Source of the DNA: Acidobacteriaceae bacterium | GTDB lineage: Bacteria; Acidobacteriota; Terriglobia; Terriglobales; Acidobacteriaceae | Direction: 5' to 3' | Assembly: GCA_025462885.1 (NCBI GenBank) | Contig: JAOAPN010000013.1 | Coordinates: 546,621 to 610,620, forward strand | DNA length: 64,000 bases | Shown here: positions 30,431-39,925 of the stretch, in pieces | Numbering within the stretch: the stretch's first letter is position 1 | How the letters are laid out: each line of letters opens with the position of its first letter | Position numbers and translations under genes: made by a program | The notes under the pieces: generated by a model | The model's input: only the letters and a program-made list of their open reading frames with translations | The model's database searches: none | Told to the model about the DNA's origin: nothing

Positions 30431-31189
30431 TTATAGAGGTTCTTCGTGGCGCTGAGAGAGTATGTCAAATGCCTCCCTTTCGCGCTTGTCTCGTCTGACA
30501 TCGAGAAGTTGGCTGCTGGTCGTATGCTTGGGGACATAGCAATACTGCAGATAAGCCTCAAACAATCCCCGATTGGGGAGCCCGCGCTCGATCAATTGAA
30601 CAAGATGATTACGGTAGAGACGAGCCAAAGCCTCTGGTGAAATGGTGTGGAAAGATCTGTTGCCATGCCGTTCGACGTTTGTCTCCAACCAGCCCTGTTC
30701 GATCCAATGCAAGACCTCGCGTCGTCCCACCTTCAGTGCGCTTGCTAAGCTTTCGGCGGAGAACACGTCGCAGCGAATAGCGCGCACCGAAAGCCCATTG
30801 CGCGCAAGGATACTTCGGATCGATTCTTTGGTTCTACCAAGCTTCTTTGCTACGGTTTGTAGAGGGTGAGACGCCAATTCTTCCCGGAGTTGATCGAACT
30901 CCTCGGGAGTCCATCTCCGGTAATCGTGCTTGCTGCGAAGAGCGTGTTGACGAATAAAGCGCCAGCACGCATCCTTTGAGTTTCCAGTGATCCGTTGCAA
31001 GCGAGAGGTCAACTCGATAAGTTTTTCTCCTGAGAGAACTCGGGCCTGTGATGCCAGCCGTTTTGCTTCGTCGTTCCATCCAGCGTTGAGATTGGAGCGT
31101 TTTGATTGAGGTGGCATAAACGTTCTCTCTTCTGGTAGCGATGAAATTCCTTCACCCTTTAAGCCATCGAGAAAACGAAAAACGAACAA
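30431..31189 (-). CDS. DNA-binding protein with SANT/Myb-like and MerR-like helix segments; start may be 31119
   Basis: YRRWTPEEFDQLREELASHPLQTVAKKLGRTKESIRSILARNGL; VFSAESLASALKVGRREVLHWIEQGWL. Confidence 0.65.
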   Translation of the reverse strand: MFVFRFLDGLKGEGISSLPEERTFMPPQSKRSNLNAGWNDEAKRLASQARVLSGEKLIELTSRLQRITGNSKDACWRFIRQHALRSKHDYRRWTPEEFDQLREELASHPLQTVAKKLGRTKESIRSILARNGLSVRAIRCDVFSAESLASALKVGRREVLHWIEQGWLETNVERHGNRSFHTISPEALARLYRNHLVQLIERGLPNRGLFEAYLQYCYVPKHTTSSQLLDVRRDKREREAFDILSQRHEEPL

Positions 31190-31267
31190 TATGAATCAAA
31201 GAATACGTCCCGCTGATTCAAGGCTGCTGGGTCGAGCATCGTCTCGCCACCCGGCTGAGGAACCCTC

Positions 31268-31867
31268 ATGGCTCTTCCCACGCCTTCGGATCTCCTTTGG
31301 GTAACAGGTTTTCCTGATCAGGGCCGCTGGTTGATTCCCTTGCTACGAGAAGCTGTCGAATCGGAATGGTCCGATGCAGTCAGCATGGCAGAATCGCAGC
31401 TAGGCGATGATCCAGGCGCTCGTGAATTGATGGAATGCGCCATTGCCCAAGCCCAGAAAATTATTCTTGACCAGAGGGAAGCCTCGATAGTCGATGTCCG
31501 TCGGGTCCTGATGCGCTGCTATAAGAATGCCGTGCGCAGAGCGCGCCGCCGGCAGGCAAGAATGATTCTCTGGGGTTCATCTGGAAATCTGGAAGGTATA
31601 TCCGCCCCAGTTTCGAGCGATACTAGGCAGGTTGAAGCAAAACTGGATGTCTCAAAGCTCTTACGAGATACTCCCGAGGACGTTAAGCACGCGTTGCTCT
31701 TGCGATATGGCGTTCGATATGGTTGGGAGGAGATTGCAGACGAGACGCGCAGTACCAAAGACGGTATTCGGATGCGTTGCAAGAGAGAGCTGAAACGTTT
31801 GATGGATCACTACCGTCCCTCCGCAAAACAGAATCCGCACGATCCAAAATCAAACAACAGGAGATAA
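31268..31867 (+). CDS. Sigma-70-like / ECF-like sigma factor
   Basis: DVKHALLLRYGVRYGWEEIADETRSTKDGIRMRCKRELKRLMDHYR resembles sigma region 4; followed by a TM protein with a CxxC-type motif. Confidence 0.65.
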   Translation: MALPTPSDLLWVTGFPDQGRWLIPLLREAVESEWSDAVSMAESQLGDDPGARELMECAIAQAQKIILDQREASIVDVRRVLMRCYKNAVRRARRRQARMILWGSSGNLEGISAPVSSDTRQVEAKLDVSKLLRDTPEDVKHALLLRYGVRYGWEEIADETRSTKDGIRMRCKRELKRLMDHYRPSAKQNPHDPKSNNRR

Positions 31868-31872
31868 ACGGG

Positions 31873-32577
31873 TTGAAAAACACAGATAAACCCGTCGCCG
31901 AATATGATGACGATCGTTTCCCACTCGAGAGGCTGGAAGCGAACGCTATTTTGCATTACCCGAATCCATCGCGCAGGGGCTGTCCTTCTCGGGATGTTCT
32001 CAAGAGGTTCGTAGAATCTCCCCATGGCGTGACTGTGGGTGACCTGAATGACTTGCATGTATTCCAGTGTGCGGAGTGCACACTCGACCTAAGACATTTT
32101 CGTGAAGGACGCGACGCGCGGATTGCACGCCAAAGTGCTCAACAGCAAAGCCATGTCATGTGGCGATGGCTGGCAATCGCGGCCGTTCTGATTGTCGGAG
32201 TGGCTTTACCCGCTTCATATTTCATTCATCGTCACAATGCTCGTAGCGGTTCCGAGTCAACTGCGAGCTTGGTTCTTGGTGACGAACAAGTCGAGCGGGG
32301 TCCGGAGACTGGAATTGTTGTTCCGAGAGCAAAGATCACGCTCAAACTGGAGTTACCTCAGACCGCACCTCCGGGCTCATATGACATTGTGTTTTCTAGG
32401 CGGCGAAGCATGAGTGATCCCATGTTCCGCCTTCAGCGCGAATGTCAAGGTACCGGAATGAGACCAGGGCTTACAGCGGAACTGGACCTTAGAACCGTTC
32501 AGGAAGGAGGGTATTGGATTGGCGTTCAGAGCAAAGCAAACGGTAAAGCCTGGTATACCTATGTATCCGTCGAGTGA
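31873..32577 (+). CDS. Putative membrane-anchored anti-sigma-like protein
   Basis: TTG start 5 nt after the sigma-like stop; LHVFQCAECTLDLRHF zinc-binding-like motif; single TM WLAIAAVLIVGVALPASYFI. The ORF-track start at 31723 overlaps the sigma gene. Confidence 0.6.
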   Translation: MKNTDKPVAEYDDDRFPLERLEANAILHYPNPSRRGCPSRDVLKRFVESPHGVTVGDLNDLHVFQCAECTLDLRHFREGRDARIARQSAQQQSHVMWRWLAIAAVLIVGVALPASYFIHRHNARSGSESTASLVLGDEQVERGPETGIVVPRAKITLKLELPQTAPPGSYDIVFSRRRSMSDPMFRLQRECQGTGMRPGLTAELDLRTVQEGGYWIGVQSKANGKAWYTYVSVE

Positions 32578-32885
32578 AAAGCTAAGCACAGATGGAGATG
32601 TCGACAATTGACGCTGGCCAAGCGAAGGTAACAGTATGCGAAGGCTGCCTCGACTCTATTCCCTAGGTCATCCTCCTCCTTTTGCGATACCCGGGGAAGC
32701 AGCATAGCAACTGTCAGTGGCATGCTGAGTAAGACTCCAGTGCAAATTGCTTCGCTATCGAGAACACCGCCCCACGCCGATAGATCTTCTCCCTCGCTTG
32801 AAACAAAATACAGTGTAAATCGGTGAGACTCTGGGCTGAGCCGACGGACGCCAACCGTCGGCTCATTGTTCAGCAACGAACTCAA
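32559..32885 (-). CDS. Small hypothetical protein, possible last gene of the S41/CHAT operon
   Basis: TTG start overlaps the S41 peptidase stop (TTGA); no recognisable domain. Confidence 0.35.
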   Translation of the reverse strand: MSSLLNNEPTVGVRRLSPESHRFTLYFVSSEGEDLSAWGGVLDSEAICTGVLLSMPLTVAMLLPRVSQKEEDDLGNRVEAAFAYCYLRLASVNCRHLHLCLAFHSTDT

Positions 32886-34174
32886 AAGGATTGCACAATC
32901 TCGAGAGCACGATCCAACTGTATATCCCGTCCTTCCCTTGCCGCGAGCGGATCAAAAGAGACGTGAACGTGAGGAGTAATCGGTGCACCATCAAGGTTCG
33001 TTCCCCCAGGGGTGACAAATACTCCTCTAGGGAGCATTAGCCAGAACCCATGGGGCAGCTTTGTCCGGGACCCACCCCGTACTCTGCCGGCGGTGGGAAG
33101 TCCAACGATCGTCGCAAGCTCGTTCTCCTTTGCTGCCGCTACCATCATTTCCGCCGCGCTGGCCGTATGTTGATTCGCTAAGACCGCAATTTTCCCGTGG
33201 AAGGGATATGCTCTTCCTCCTTTTGTCTCCAGTCGAATATGTTGGCGCTTATGCCTGATCCTGCTCATCACTGTTTTCCAGAAGAAGCGGGCGGCTAGAA
33301 GTGGGAGCTGAACCTTAAAGCGGGGAACCTGATCCAGCACGAACAAGTCAATCTCTTGCGGTAACAATTTTAGCGAACGAGGGTCTTTTGCGAATGTACC
33401 GACGGGATAGCTTTGCGTAGACAGGCGATTGAGTAAGCGCATGAAACCAACTCCTCCCCCTCCGTTTCCACGCACGTCAATAATCAGACCCTGCGATAAC
33501 TGTAATTCTCCTAGAGCTAGATCGGTCTCGTTCGCAACATCGATACCAATGGCCCCTCGGAACGTTGAAAACCTGATGTAGCCGATGTCCTTTGCCATTT
33601 GGCGACAAACGACACTTCGCGGTTGAGCAAAAGCAGGCGGAATCTTTCTCTTGGGAATCAGTATGCTCGAACGAGGACCAGGGATATTTACGCACTTCAG
33701 AACGTTTCGACCGCTTGAATCTCGTATTAGGACCACCGCAGTCGAAGGCATCCGAAAGACAGGATGCCCCGGCGGTCTGAATGGCACATGATCCACTTCG
33801 AGCAGTATGTCTCCCGCGCGAATACCCACCCGGTCCGCAGGACCGTCCGCGTGCACATCCTGAAAGACCCAGTACCGATTACCATCGATTTCACATGCGC
33901 AGTAGGTGGCAGAAAGTGCTCTTCCGGCAGAACAGCGGTCAAGGTCGGCGTGCTCAAATCCCACATGTGACAACTGCAAAGTCCGTAGTAGCTGGTTGAC
34001 GCGACTCTCGAAATCATGGCGAGTGCGCGCCGATAGTAGATCTGACTGAGCGGCACGGATGTTTGCATGCCATTCGTCAGTTGCTATATCGAGACTGCGC
34101 AGACAGCCGTCCACCCTTTTTACCAGCGTGTCTAGAACTTCCTTCTTCGCTGAAAGGCTAAGCTCTATCTCCAT
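32882..34174 (-). CDS. S41-family peptidase with PDZ-like segment
   Basis: DGPADRVGIRAGDILLEVD (PDZ), DIGYIRFSTFRG, GLIIDVRGNGGGGVGFM, VLANQHTASAAEMMVAAAKEN; no obvious signal peptide. Start overlaps the CHAT gene stop (TGATG). Confidence 0.88.
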   Translation of the reverse strand: MEIELSLSAKKEVLDTLVKRVDGCLRSLDIATDEWHANIRAAQSDLLSARTRHDFESRVNQLLRTLQLSHVGFEHADLDRCSAGRALSATYCACEIDGNRYWVFQDVHADGPADRVGIRAGDILLEVDHVPFRPPGHPVFRMPSTAVVLIRDSSGRNVLKCVNIPGPRSSILIPKRKIPPAFAQPRSVVCRQMAKDIGYIRFSTFRGAIGIDVANETDLALGELQLSQGLIIDVRGNGGGGVGFMRLLNRLSTQSYPVGTFAKDPRSLKLLPQEIDLFVLDQVPRFKVQLPLLAARFFWKTVMSRIRHKRQHIRLETKGGRAYPFHGKIAVLANQHTASAAEMMVAAAKENELATIVGLPTAGRVRGGSRTKLPHGFWLMLPRGVFVTPGGTNLDGAPITPHVHVSFDPLAAREGRDIQLDRALEIVQSF

Positions 34175-35820
34175 CAGTATTTTCCCTCCCTCGCCAATCC
34201 TGACGATCCGTCTCCAGATAGTTGAAAAGCTGCCCAGTAATACGGAGGAAGCTTTTTATCGATGAGGCGTATCTGGCCATCTCTTAATGCGTCGACCGTA
34301 GAATATCCGCGATGTAGATCTACATAAAGAGAGCCCATTAGCGTCGCAGTCGCACTGTCGTCAGTCTTCCAAAGGGAAGCGATGACCGCATGGCTTCCCG
34401 CCTCAATGAATGCGTTCGCCATGTTCGCAACATCGGCCTCTCCAAACGGGCCATCTCCCGTGTCACATGCCGAAAGCGTGACGAGGCGCGCGTTCAGTGC
34501 CAGGGAGCGTATCTCGCGGACCATCAATTGGCCATCATCCGGACCATTAAGCTCCGGTGCAAAAATCAGCGACGAACGATCCGGGTACTCTTTATCTGCA
34601 TAACCGTGCAAGGCGAGATGCAAAATGTCATATTGGTCGAGCGGAAGGCGTCTGAATTGGGTCTCAGTTGCCGAAGGTCCCAAAAGCAACGTGGCGGGAG
34701 TTCCCAAGCTCGATGCTGCATCCTCCACCTCACCCTTTGAAGCTGGCAGCGCAGCAAGAGGTGCGGGAGGGGCCATTCCCGCGCGGGATGGAGGAATAAT
34801 CCATTCATCGTCGTCGGTCCATGATGCAACGCCTAGAAAGCGGGACCCAGGTTGACGTTCTCGCGAACGCTTCTTGAGGAGGCTTAGAACCGTTGCGGAC
34901 GGAGAAACGCTGACCTGATGATTTTCCACGATATATAGACCAGACTCCATCAGAGAAGCAAACGGTAAAAGGTGAAGTTCCTGGTCAGGCACCACGACAA
35001 TACGAAGGTTAGCCGGATACTCGGCAACAGGTCCCAGCAATTCTTGAAACAGATCGGAAGCCATCTTGGAACTCTCCTGTTTGGCTGATATGATCCGGCG
35101 ATATTGGAGAATCTGGTCGCGTAGTTGCCGACGCCCTGAAAGCCGATAAATTTTTACATATGAGCATGTGATGGCGAGTGCGTAAGAGTGGGGATCGTCG
35201 AGAACGTATTCCAGAAGGAGTTCGTGCTCATCGAGTGATTTCTGAATCGTCCTCAGAGGAAGCGGAGCATGTCTAAGGGTTACAGGCGCATCCGGAGAAC
35301 TGAGTTCGAACTCTAGGTCGGCGAGTTGGGAATCGAGTTTGTCGCGTTCCCGTTGGTTGCCCGTTTGAGCCAATGAACTGTTCAACGCAACGATCTTTGT
35401 TACGGCCTCATTCGGCTGTAGTGGATCTCGTGAAGGGCCCTCCAGGGCCTCGGCTTCTACTCTGCCTCTCACAGATTCAATCACCTGGAATGCAGCGCTG
35501 ATCTTTGCTTCCTCGACAAGGGATTCGAAGTATTGCGTATAGCTCTTCTGCAGACTGTCTATCAGAAAACGAGTGGCGTTAGGGGTTGGCGCAGTTGCGA
35601 GTAAGATATCCGCAATACGAAGGCTTCTGGCATAAGGCAGATTCGCGGCCTCACGCTGGTCCATCCGATGCAGGATGGCTGCTTTGATCGCGAGGTTTCT
35701 TGGGAGGTAATAGAACTCTTGAGGCAACCTCTTGTTTGCTGAAATCGCATCATCAATATTAATGAGGGCTTCTCTCAACTTTCCAGAATGCAATTCTTCG
35801 TCAGCGAGCAGAGCGCCCAC
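34174..35820 (-). CDS. CHAT-domain (caspase-like) protein
   Basis: LHLALHGYADKEYP (His) and LVTLSACDTGDGPFGEADVANMANAFIEAGSHAVIASLW (Cys). In frame with the upstream TPR ORF, separated only by a TGA. Confidence 0.85.
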   Translation of the reverse strand: MGALLADEELHSGKLREALINIDDAISANKRLPQEFYYLPRNLAIKAAILHRMDQREAANLPYARSLRIADILLATAPTPNATRFLIDSLQKSYTQYFESLVEEAKISAAFQVIESVRGRVEAEALEGPSRDPLQPNEAVTKIVALNSSLAQTGNQRERDKLDSQLADLEFELSSPDAPVTLRHAPLPLRTIQKSLDEHELLLEYVLDDPHSYALAITCSYVKIYRLSGRRQLRDQILQYRRIISAKQESSKMASDLFQELLGPVAEYPANLRIVVVPDQELHLLPFASLMESGLYIVENHQVSVSPSATVLSLLKKRSRERQPGSRFLGVASWTDDDEWIIPPSRAGMAPPAPLAALPASKGEVEDAASSLGTPATLLLGPSATETQFRRLPLDQYDILHLALHGYADKEYPDRSSLIFAPELNGPDDGQLMVREIRSLALNARLVTLSACDTGDGPFGEADVANMANAFIEAGSHAVIASLWKTDDSATATLMGSLYVDLHRGYSTVDALRDGQIRLIDKKLPPYYWAAFQLSGDGSSGLAREGKY

Positions 35821-35835
35821 CTGGACAATCCCTCT

Positions 35836-36792
35836 TCAGAAGCCAACCTTCTGTGCATAGTCCAATGCCTGGCCGTACTCCGTCTCTGCAGACTGACTAT
35901 CTCCGAGGTCCTCGTAAATCTGGCCCTTGCTTACCCGTATTTGGAATAGATGAGAATCGAGATGATCAGAAGGCAGTCGTTCCAGATATACATCTGCAAG
36001 CTTCAGCGCCTCCTGACCTCGACTCAGCCCTCTCAGTGCGTCGATCTTTGCGTTGTACGCAATGCTCGGGTAGGCGATCTGGGGATGAGAGTTGGCAACT
36101 GCAATGGCCTTATCGAGAATACGAATGGCCTCGTCAAACCGGCGCAGTTCAACGAGCCCAGCGCCATAAACACTGGCGTATCTCACCTGCGCCGCTGGGT
36201 CGCGCAAGTATTTCGCAGCGATCCAAGCGCGTGTCACGTCCTTTTTGGCGGAACGAATATCTCCAAGGAAAAAGGAAGCAATGCCTTTTTCCCCCTCGGC
36301 TCGCATCCTTAATCGATACTCGTGCTGGCTTGATGCCTCCTCTTCAACCCGGGTCCACACCCGCTTGGCTAGGGCGGCATCGTAGTTGGTCGCCAGCATC
36401 CCCTCGATCACAAGCAGCCTTAAATGAAGTCGTGGTGTCGCGGCGATGGGAAGATTCTGATCAGCCTCAAGTTCATGCAGAAGAGGCTGTACAGGTTCAG
36501 ATTCGGCCCTCATAACGAACCGGCTTACATGCGCATAGAGCGCAACAGCTCCGTTTCCTTCTTTTCGAGACCGATTCTCTATGTCTTGGTAGAGAGCACT
36601 TGCTTCTATCCATCGATTGTTCCACGCGAGTTCATCTGCGGCGCCGAGTTCGTCACGATGCGGAGTCTTTATGCGAAGATGTACGTCCTCTATGTGAATG
36701 AAGAGAGCACCGGTCACCATCAGCAGCGGCACCGAGATAGCGATCATGGCTCCGATCGTTGTTAGAGTTATGTACCCAGGCCTCATGCGCAA
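35836..36792 (-). CDS. Membrane-anchored TPR protein, N-terminal part of a TPR-CHAT unit
   Basis: N-terminal TM ITLTTIGAMIAISVPLLMVTGALFI, TPR-like repeats, ends AQKVGF-TGA in the same frame as the CHAT ORF. Confidence 0.75.
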   Translation of the reverse strand: MRMRPGYITLTTIGAMIAISVPLLMVTGALFIHIEDVHLRIKTPHRDELGAADELAWNNRWIEASALYQDIENRSRKEGNGAVALYAHVSRFVMRAESEPVQPLLHELEADQNLPIAATPRLHLRLLVIEGMLATNYDAALAKRVWTRVEEEASSQHEYRLRMRAEGEKGIASFFLGDIRSAKKDVTRAWIAAKYLRDPAAQVRYASVYGAGLVELRRFDEAIRILDKAIAVANSHPQIAYPSIAYNAKIDALRGLSRGQEALKLADVYLERLPSDHLDSHLFQIRVSKGQIYEDLGDSQSAETEYGQALDYAQKVGF

Positions 36793-36870
36793 TGACTGTT
36801 TCCCATACTGGTGAAAGACATAAAAACCTCTTTTCTACGCTCCACTGCGACCACCTGCAGCGCGTACGTC

Positions 36871-37632
36871 TCATTGAGTTTTAGGGGCTGTAGAAACGCG
36901 AACTGCGACGACCTGACCGATAACCGAGACGTCCTTGTCGACGACAATCTGGACGGAGCGCTTGCGGCTGGTAGGGTGAAAAAGAATGACAGCACGGTTT
37001 TCACTCTTGTCCACGATCTCGCACCAGCAACAGACATGCTTGCCATCTCTCATCTCCAGCAGGAACATGGGACGTTGAATTTCGATCTCTACGTTCACAG
37101 GTTCCTGGTCGAGCGAACGCCGATATCTATCGACTAGCGCTACGGTACCTGCTGGGACAATGGGGTATAGGTAGTTGGCCCCATGGCCAATCACGATGCG
37201 AAGAAAGCGTCCGCTGTTCCGCGGGAATGCGGGCCGCACGATCACGGTATTCGTGGGAACCGCTACGGAGTTAGAATCATCCGGTAACAGAAGTCGGGCT
37301 GCCGTATCCGCTGCAGAACTGGTGAGGACGGTCGTCTCTGGCGCGTTCTCGGGAATATCCGACATGTCTTCAGGAAGCTCACGAGGACTATTGACTGCCA
37401 GCAATTCTTCGAGAGTGATTCCATAGATGGAAAGAAGCGCGATCAGGGGGTGAGCGCCAATTTCATGTTGGTCCTTGGGATCGCCTTCGACACGCCCCAA
37501 CCAACTCCCTGTTATTTGATACAGTTCGGAGCCACGTTCTCTTGCGAATTCGACTGACCTTCGAGCCACCTCTCTCTGGCTTAAGCCAAGACGCTCCCTT
37601 ACGATTCGCAACTGATTGCCAAGACTCTCCAC
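36871..37632 (-). CDS. XRE-family HTH protein with S24/LexA-like C-terminal domain
   Basis: LRIVRERLGLSQREVARRS HTH; RFLRIVIGHGANYLYPIVPAGTVALVDRYRR...RPMFLLEMRDGKHVCCWCEIVD. Confidence 0.75.
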   Translation of the reverse strand: MESLGNQLRIVRERLGLSQREVARRSVEFARERGSELYQITGSWLGRVEGDPKDQHEIGAHPLIALLSIYGITLEELLAVNSPRELPEDMSDIPENAPETTVLTSSAADTAARLLLPDDSNSVAVPTNTVIVRPAFPRNSGRFLRIVIGHGANYLYPIVPAGTVALVDRYRRSLDQEPVNVEIEIQRPMFLLEMRDGKHVCCWCEIVDKSENRAVILFHPTSRKRSVQIVVDKDVSVIGQVVAVRVSTAPKTQ

Positions 37633-38065
37633 AGGTCAACTCCTCTGCAATGCCTGGGGCTGAAAACTGTTTCAGAACTCACGTTTAGCAATGCAGACGA
37701 AGTGACAATTTTTCGTCTACGTCAACCACATTATGTTTCGGATGCGGCAAATGGTAAAGAACAGTTTGTGCCTTGATGCGTATACGCACCAAGCGTAGAG
37801 AGAAGGCTTCTTGTACGAAGCGGGCAGTGCGACGGCATGTAAGAGCGGAGCAACATAGGTGCCTTGTTTTGAGCCGATTGCGCGGCAGCTGTATCAAGGT
37901 CCGCAGTGCGGTCACCTGTTGCCGAAAGAAAATCTGGTCAAGTAGCTAGCGGGGGTTTGGAGACACGGTGATCCAGACGTACCGTCGGCAGGTCGTCGGG
38001 TTTAAGTCCGCCTGAAGCACAGGCGAAAACGAGACTCGAGATAGGTTGGGAGGAGGGAGAACGCA

Positions 38066-38101
38066 AAAAGGGGCGGTCAGCTTATGCTGACCGCCCCTTT
38101 T
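38066..38101. terminator. Rho-independent, probably bidirectional terminator
   Basis: Perfect 16-bp stem AAAAGGGGCGGTCAGC-TTAT-GCTGACCGCCCCTTTT. Confidence 0.9.
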
Positions 38102-38164
38102 CGGATCTGATTTAGATCTGGGACCTAACTACTAGATGAGGAGGATGACGCTCTCTGGCTGGGC

Positions 38165-38998
38165 TCAGATGGCCCCTGTATCTATAGCTTCTCTTGAGGG
38201 AAGGTTGTGGTGTCTTCGATGTGCATCCCTGGTGTCAGGGGTTAGAACGGGAAGTAAAGGCGGAGACAATTTTAGTCCGCGGCCGCGGACTGTCAGGATG
38301 GGATTAGGTAGGCGATGCCTATCCATCTTTTTTCTCAGTCTCTGCACCAGAGCCTCGAGAGCGTCGTGCGACCGTCCCACCCTGCCGGCCCAGACATGAT
38401 CCAACACCTCAGTGATAGGAATAGTCCGGTAAGGGTTGGCGGCGAGTCTCTCGAGTAGAGAAACTTCCATTGGTGTGAGCTGAACGGGACTTTGGTCGGA
38501 AAGCAAGATGCGCGTTTGACGGTCGATGACGAATTTTCCAATGGAAGTACGACGGTCTTCGCCAGCTGCTTCTCCAAGCTCACGCTGCCTTCTTCTCAGG
38601 TGAGCATGGAGTCTGGCTAAGAGGATAGAAGAGTGGGCTGTTTTGGGGATGTAGTCATCTGCTCCGGCATCAAGCGAGGCTGTCTCGTAGAGTTCACCTC
38701 TCAAAGTCGTATAGACGATGATCGGACACAGGACCGGCCTGGCACGAAGCTCCCGGATGAGAGCTGTGCTCTTCCCAAACTCTTCTCCAAGCGTCTCCAC
38801 TTCTGGGGTACGGCTCTGATCCAGCTCTGGGCGCGACAGAAACTCCATGAGGATCAAGTCGTATTCCGTCTCGCGTGCTAGACGCTGGGCTGTGACGCCA
38901 CCTTCCGCGACATCTACATCGAAGGCATACCGTCTCAGTATCTCTACGACCAGTTCTGCACTCTCGCGCGACCTGTCAATGAGCAGGATCGATTTCAT
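38165..38998 (-). CDS. OmpR/PhoB-type response regulator, atypical receiver
   Basis: MKSILLIDRSRESAELVVEILRRY, DLILMEFLSRPE, GADDYIPK; C-terminal wHTH LTPMEVSLLERLAANPYRTIPITEVLDHVW...VQRLRKKM...ILTVRGRGLKL. Confidence 0.85.
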   Translation of the reverse strand: MKSILLIDRSRESAELVVEILRRYAFDVDVAEGGVTAQRLARETEYDLILMEFLSRPELDQSRTPEVETLGEEFGKSTALIRELRARPVLCPIIVYTTLRGELYETASLDAGADDYIPKTAHSSILLARLHAHLRRRQRELGEAAGEDRRTSIGKFVIDRQTRILLSDQSPVQLTPMEVSLLERLAANPYRTIPITEVLDHVWAGRVGRSHDALEALVQRLRKKMDRHRLPNPILTVRGRGLKLSPPLLPVLTPDTRDAHRRHHNLPSREAIDTGAI

Positions 38999-39119
38999 GG
39001 CAAACCTAAGAAAAAAAGAGGGTTATCGGCACATCTACTACGGACGAATGTGGGCGGATGTGAAAAGATGTACTGAGAGATCATTTTGTTTACCGCTAAA
39101 GTTCATGAAACTGATCTAA

Positions 39120-39362
39120 GTGTCGCATTTGAAAGCCCAATTTGGCCGCCGCCTTCGTGAGTTGCGAGATGCGGAAGGATGGAGTCGAGAAGAGTTCGCC
39201 GGCAAAGTAGGCCTTAGCGTGCGACGCATCGCCACGATTGAACTCGGAACAGGGTGGCCGAGAGCAGAAACGGTTGAGGCGATCGCCAAATCATTCAACA
39301 TCGAAGTTCGCGAATTGTTTGACTTTTCTGCACTGCGTTTCCTCCCCAGACGTTCCATATAG
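39120..39362 (+). CDS. Small XRE-family HTH protein
   Basis: FGRRLRELRDAEGWSREEFAGKVGLSVRRIATIELGTGWPRAETVEAIAKSFNIEVRELF. Confidence 0.8.
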   Translation: MSHLKAQFGRRLRELRDAEGWSREEFAGKVGLSVRRIATIELGTGWPRAETVEAIAKSFNIEVRELFDFSALRFLPRRSI

Positions 39363-39381
39363 ACCCGGGCCTGTCTTCTGA

Positions 39382-39427
39382 CCACACTATCGTGTGGATT
39401 AACTCCTTAATCTATCCCCACGATAGT
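39382..39427. promoter_or_regulatory. Inverted-repeat operator candidate upstream of the second small XRE gene
   Basis: CCACAC-TATC-GTGTGG at 39382-39397; wider IR ACTATCGTG (39386-39394) / CACGATAGT (39419-39427), just before ATG 39432. Confidence 0.6.
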
Positions 39428-39431
39428 ATGG

Positions 39432-39650
39432 ATGGCTAGAGATATCTGTGTTGCCTTGGGCGAAAGAATTCGTGACCTTCGTATGGCTCGTGGGTGGAGA
39501 CAGATTGATCTCGCTGAGCAGGCGGGGTTTCACGAAAACTACGTCTCCAATCTTGAGTTGGGAGGCAGAGATATATGCCTTCGTAAACTGCAATCTCTCG
39601 CTCATGCATTCGACATGAATATCGTTCAGCTCTTCGACGGCGTCGAATGA
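39432..39650 (+). CDS. Small XRE-family HTH protein
   Basis: LGERIRDLRMARGWRQIDLAEQAGFHENYVSNLELGGRDICLRKLQSLAHAFDMNIVQLF. Confidence 0.85.
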   Translation: MARDICVALGERIRDLRMARGWRQIDLAEQAGFHENYVSNLELGGRDICLRKLQSLAHAFDMNIVQLFDGVE

Positions 39651-39871
39651 GTGCAATCGTCTTTCCGCGGTGCGCCGGGAGCGTTTCATGCATGCGCCAT
39701 CTTCTCTAAGAACCTTCCCGAAGTCGATTTCAATCTCTGCAAACTCCTCTCAGGAACGACGATCTCCGAACCCCGCCCTCCAAGCCCATGGCTTGCCGGA
39801 TCCTCCCCCGCTTAACCTCTGGGATAAGTCTTCCGGGGTTGCGGTCGTTCAAACACAAGGTTCGCACAAAC

Positions 39872-39899
39872 ATCATTGTTCGGTAAACCGAACAATGAT
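39872..39899. promoter_or_regulatory. Perfect inverted repeat, candidate XRE operator
   Basis: ATCATTGTTCGGT-AA-ACCGAACAATGAT, 13-bp arms, 26 bp before the XRE start at 39926. Confidence 0.75.
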
Positions 39900-39925
39900 T
39901 GCCAAAATAACCTAAACGATGGGGA

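Noticed and set aside
35836-35838. The TPR/CHAT in-frame TGA as a selenocysteine codon
   Set aside because: No SECIS-like hairpin recognised and no selenium genes in view; nonsense mutation, readthrough or re-initiation are simpler.
35853-36515. 220-aa plus-strand ORF antisense to the TPR gene
   Set aside because: Arg/Ser/Pro-rich shadow; the TPR frame on the minus strand is convincing.
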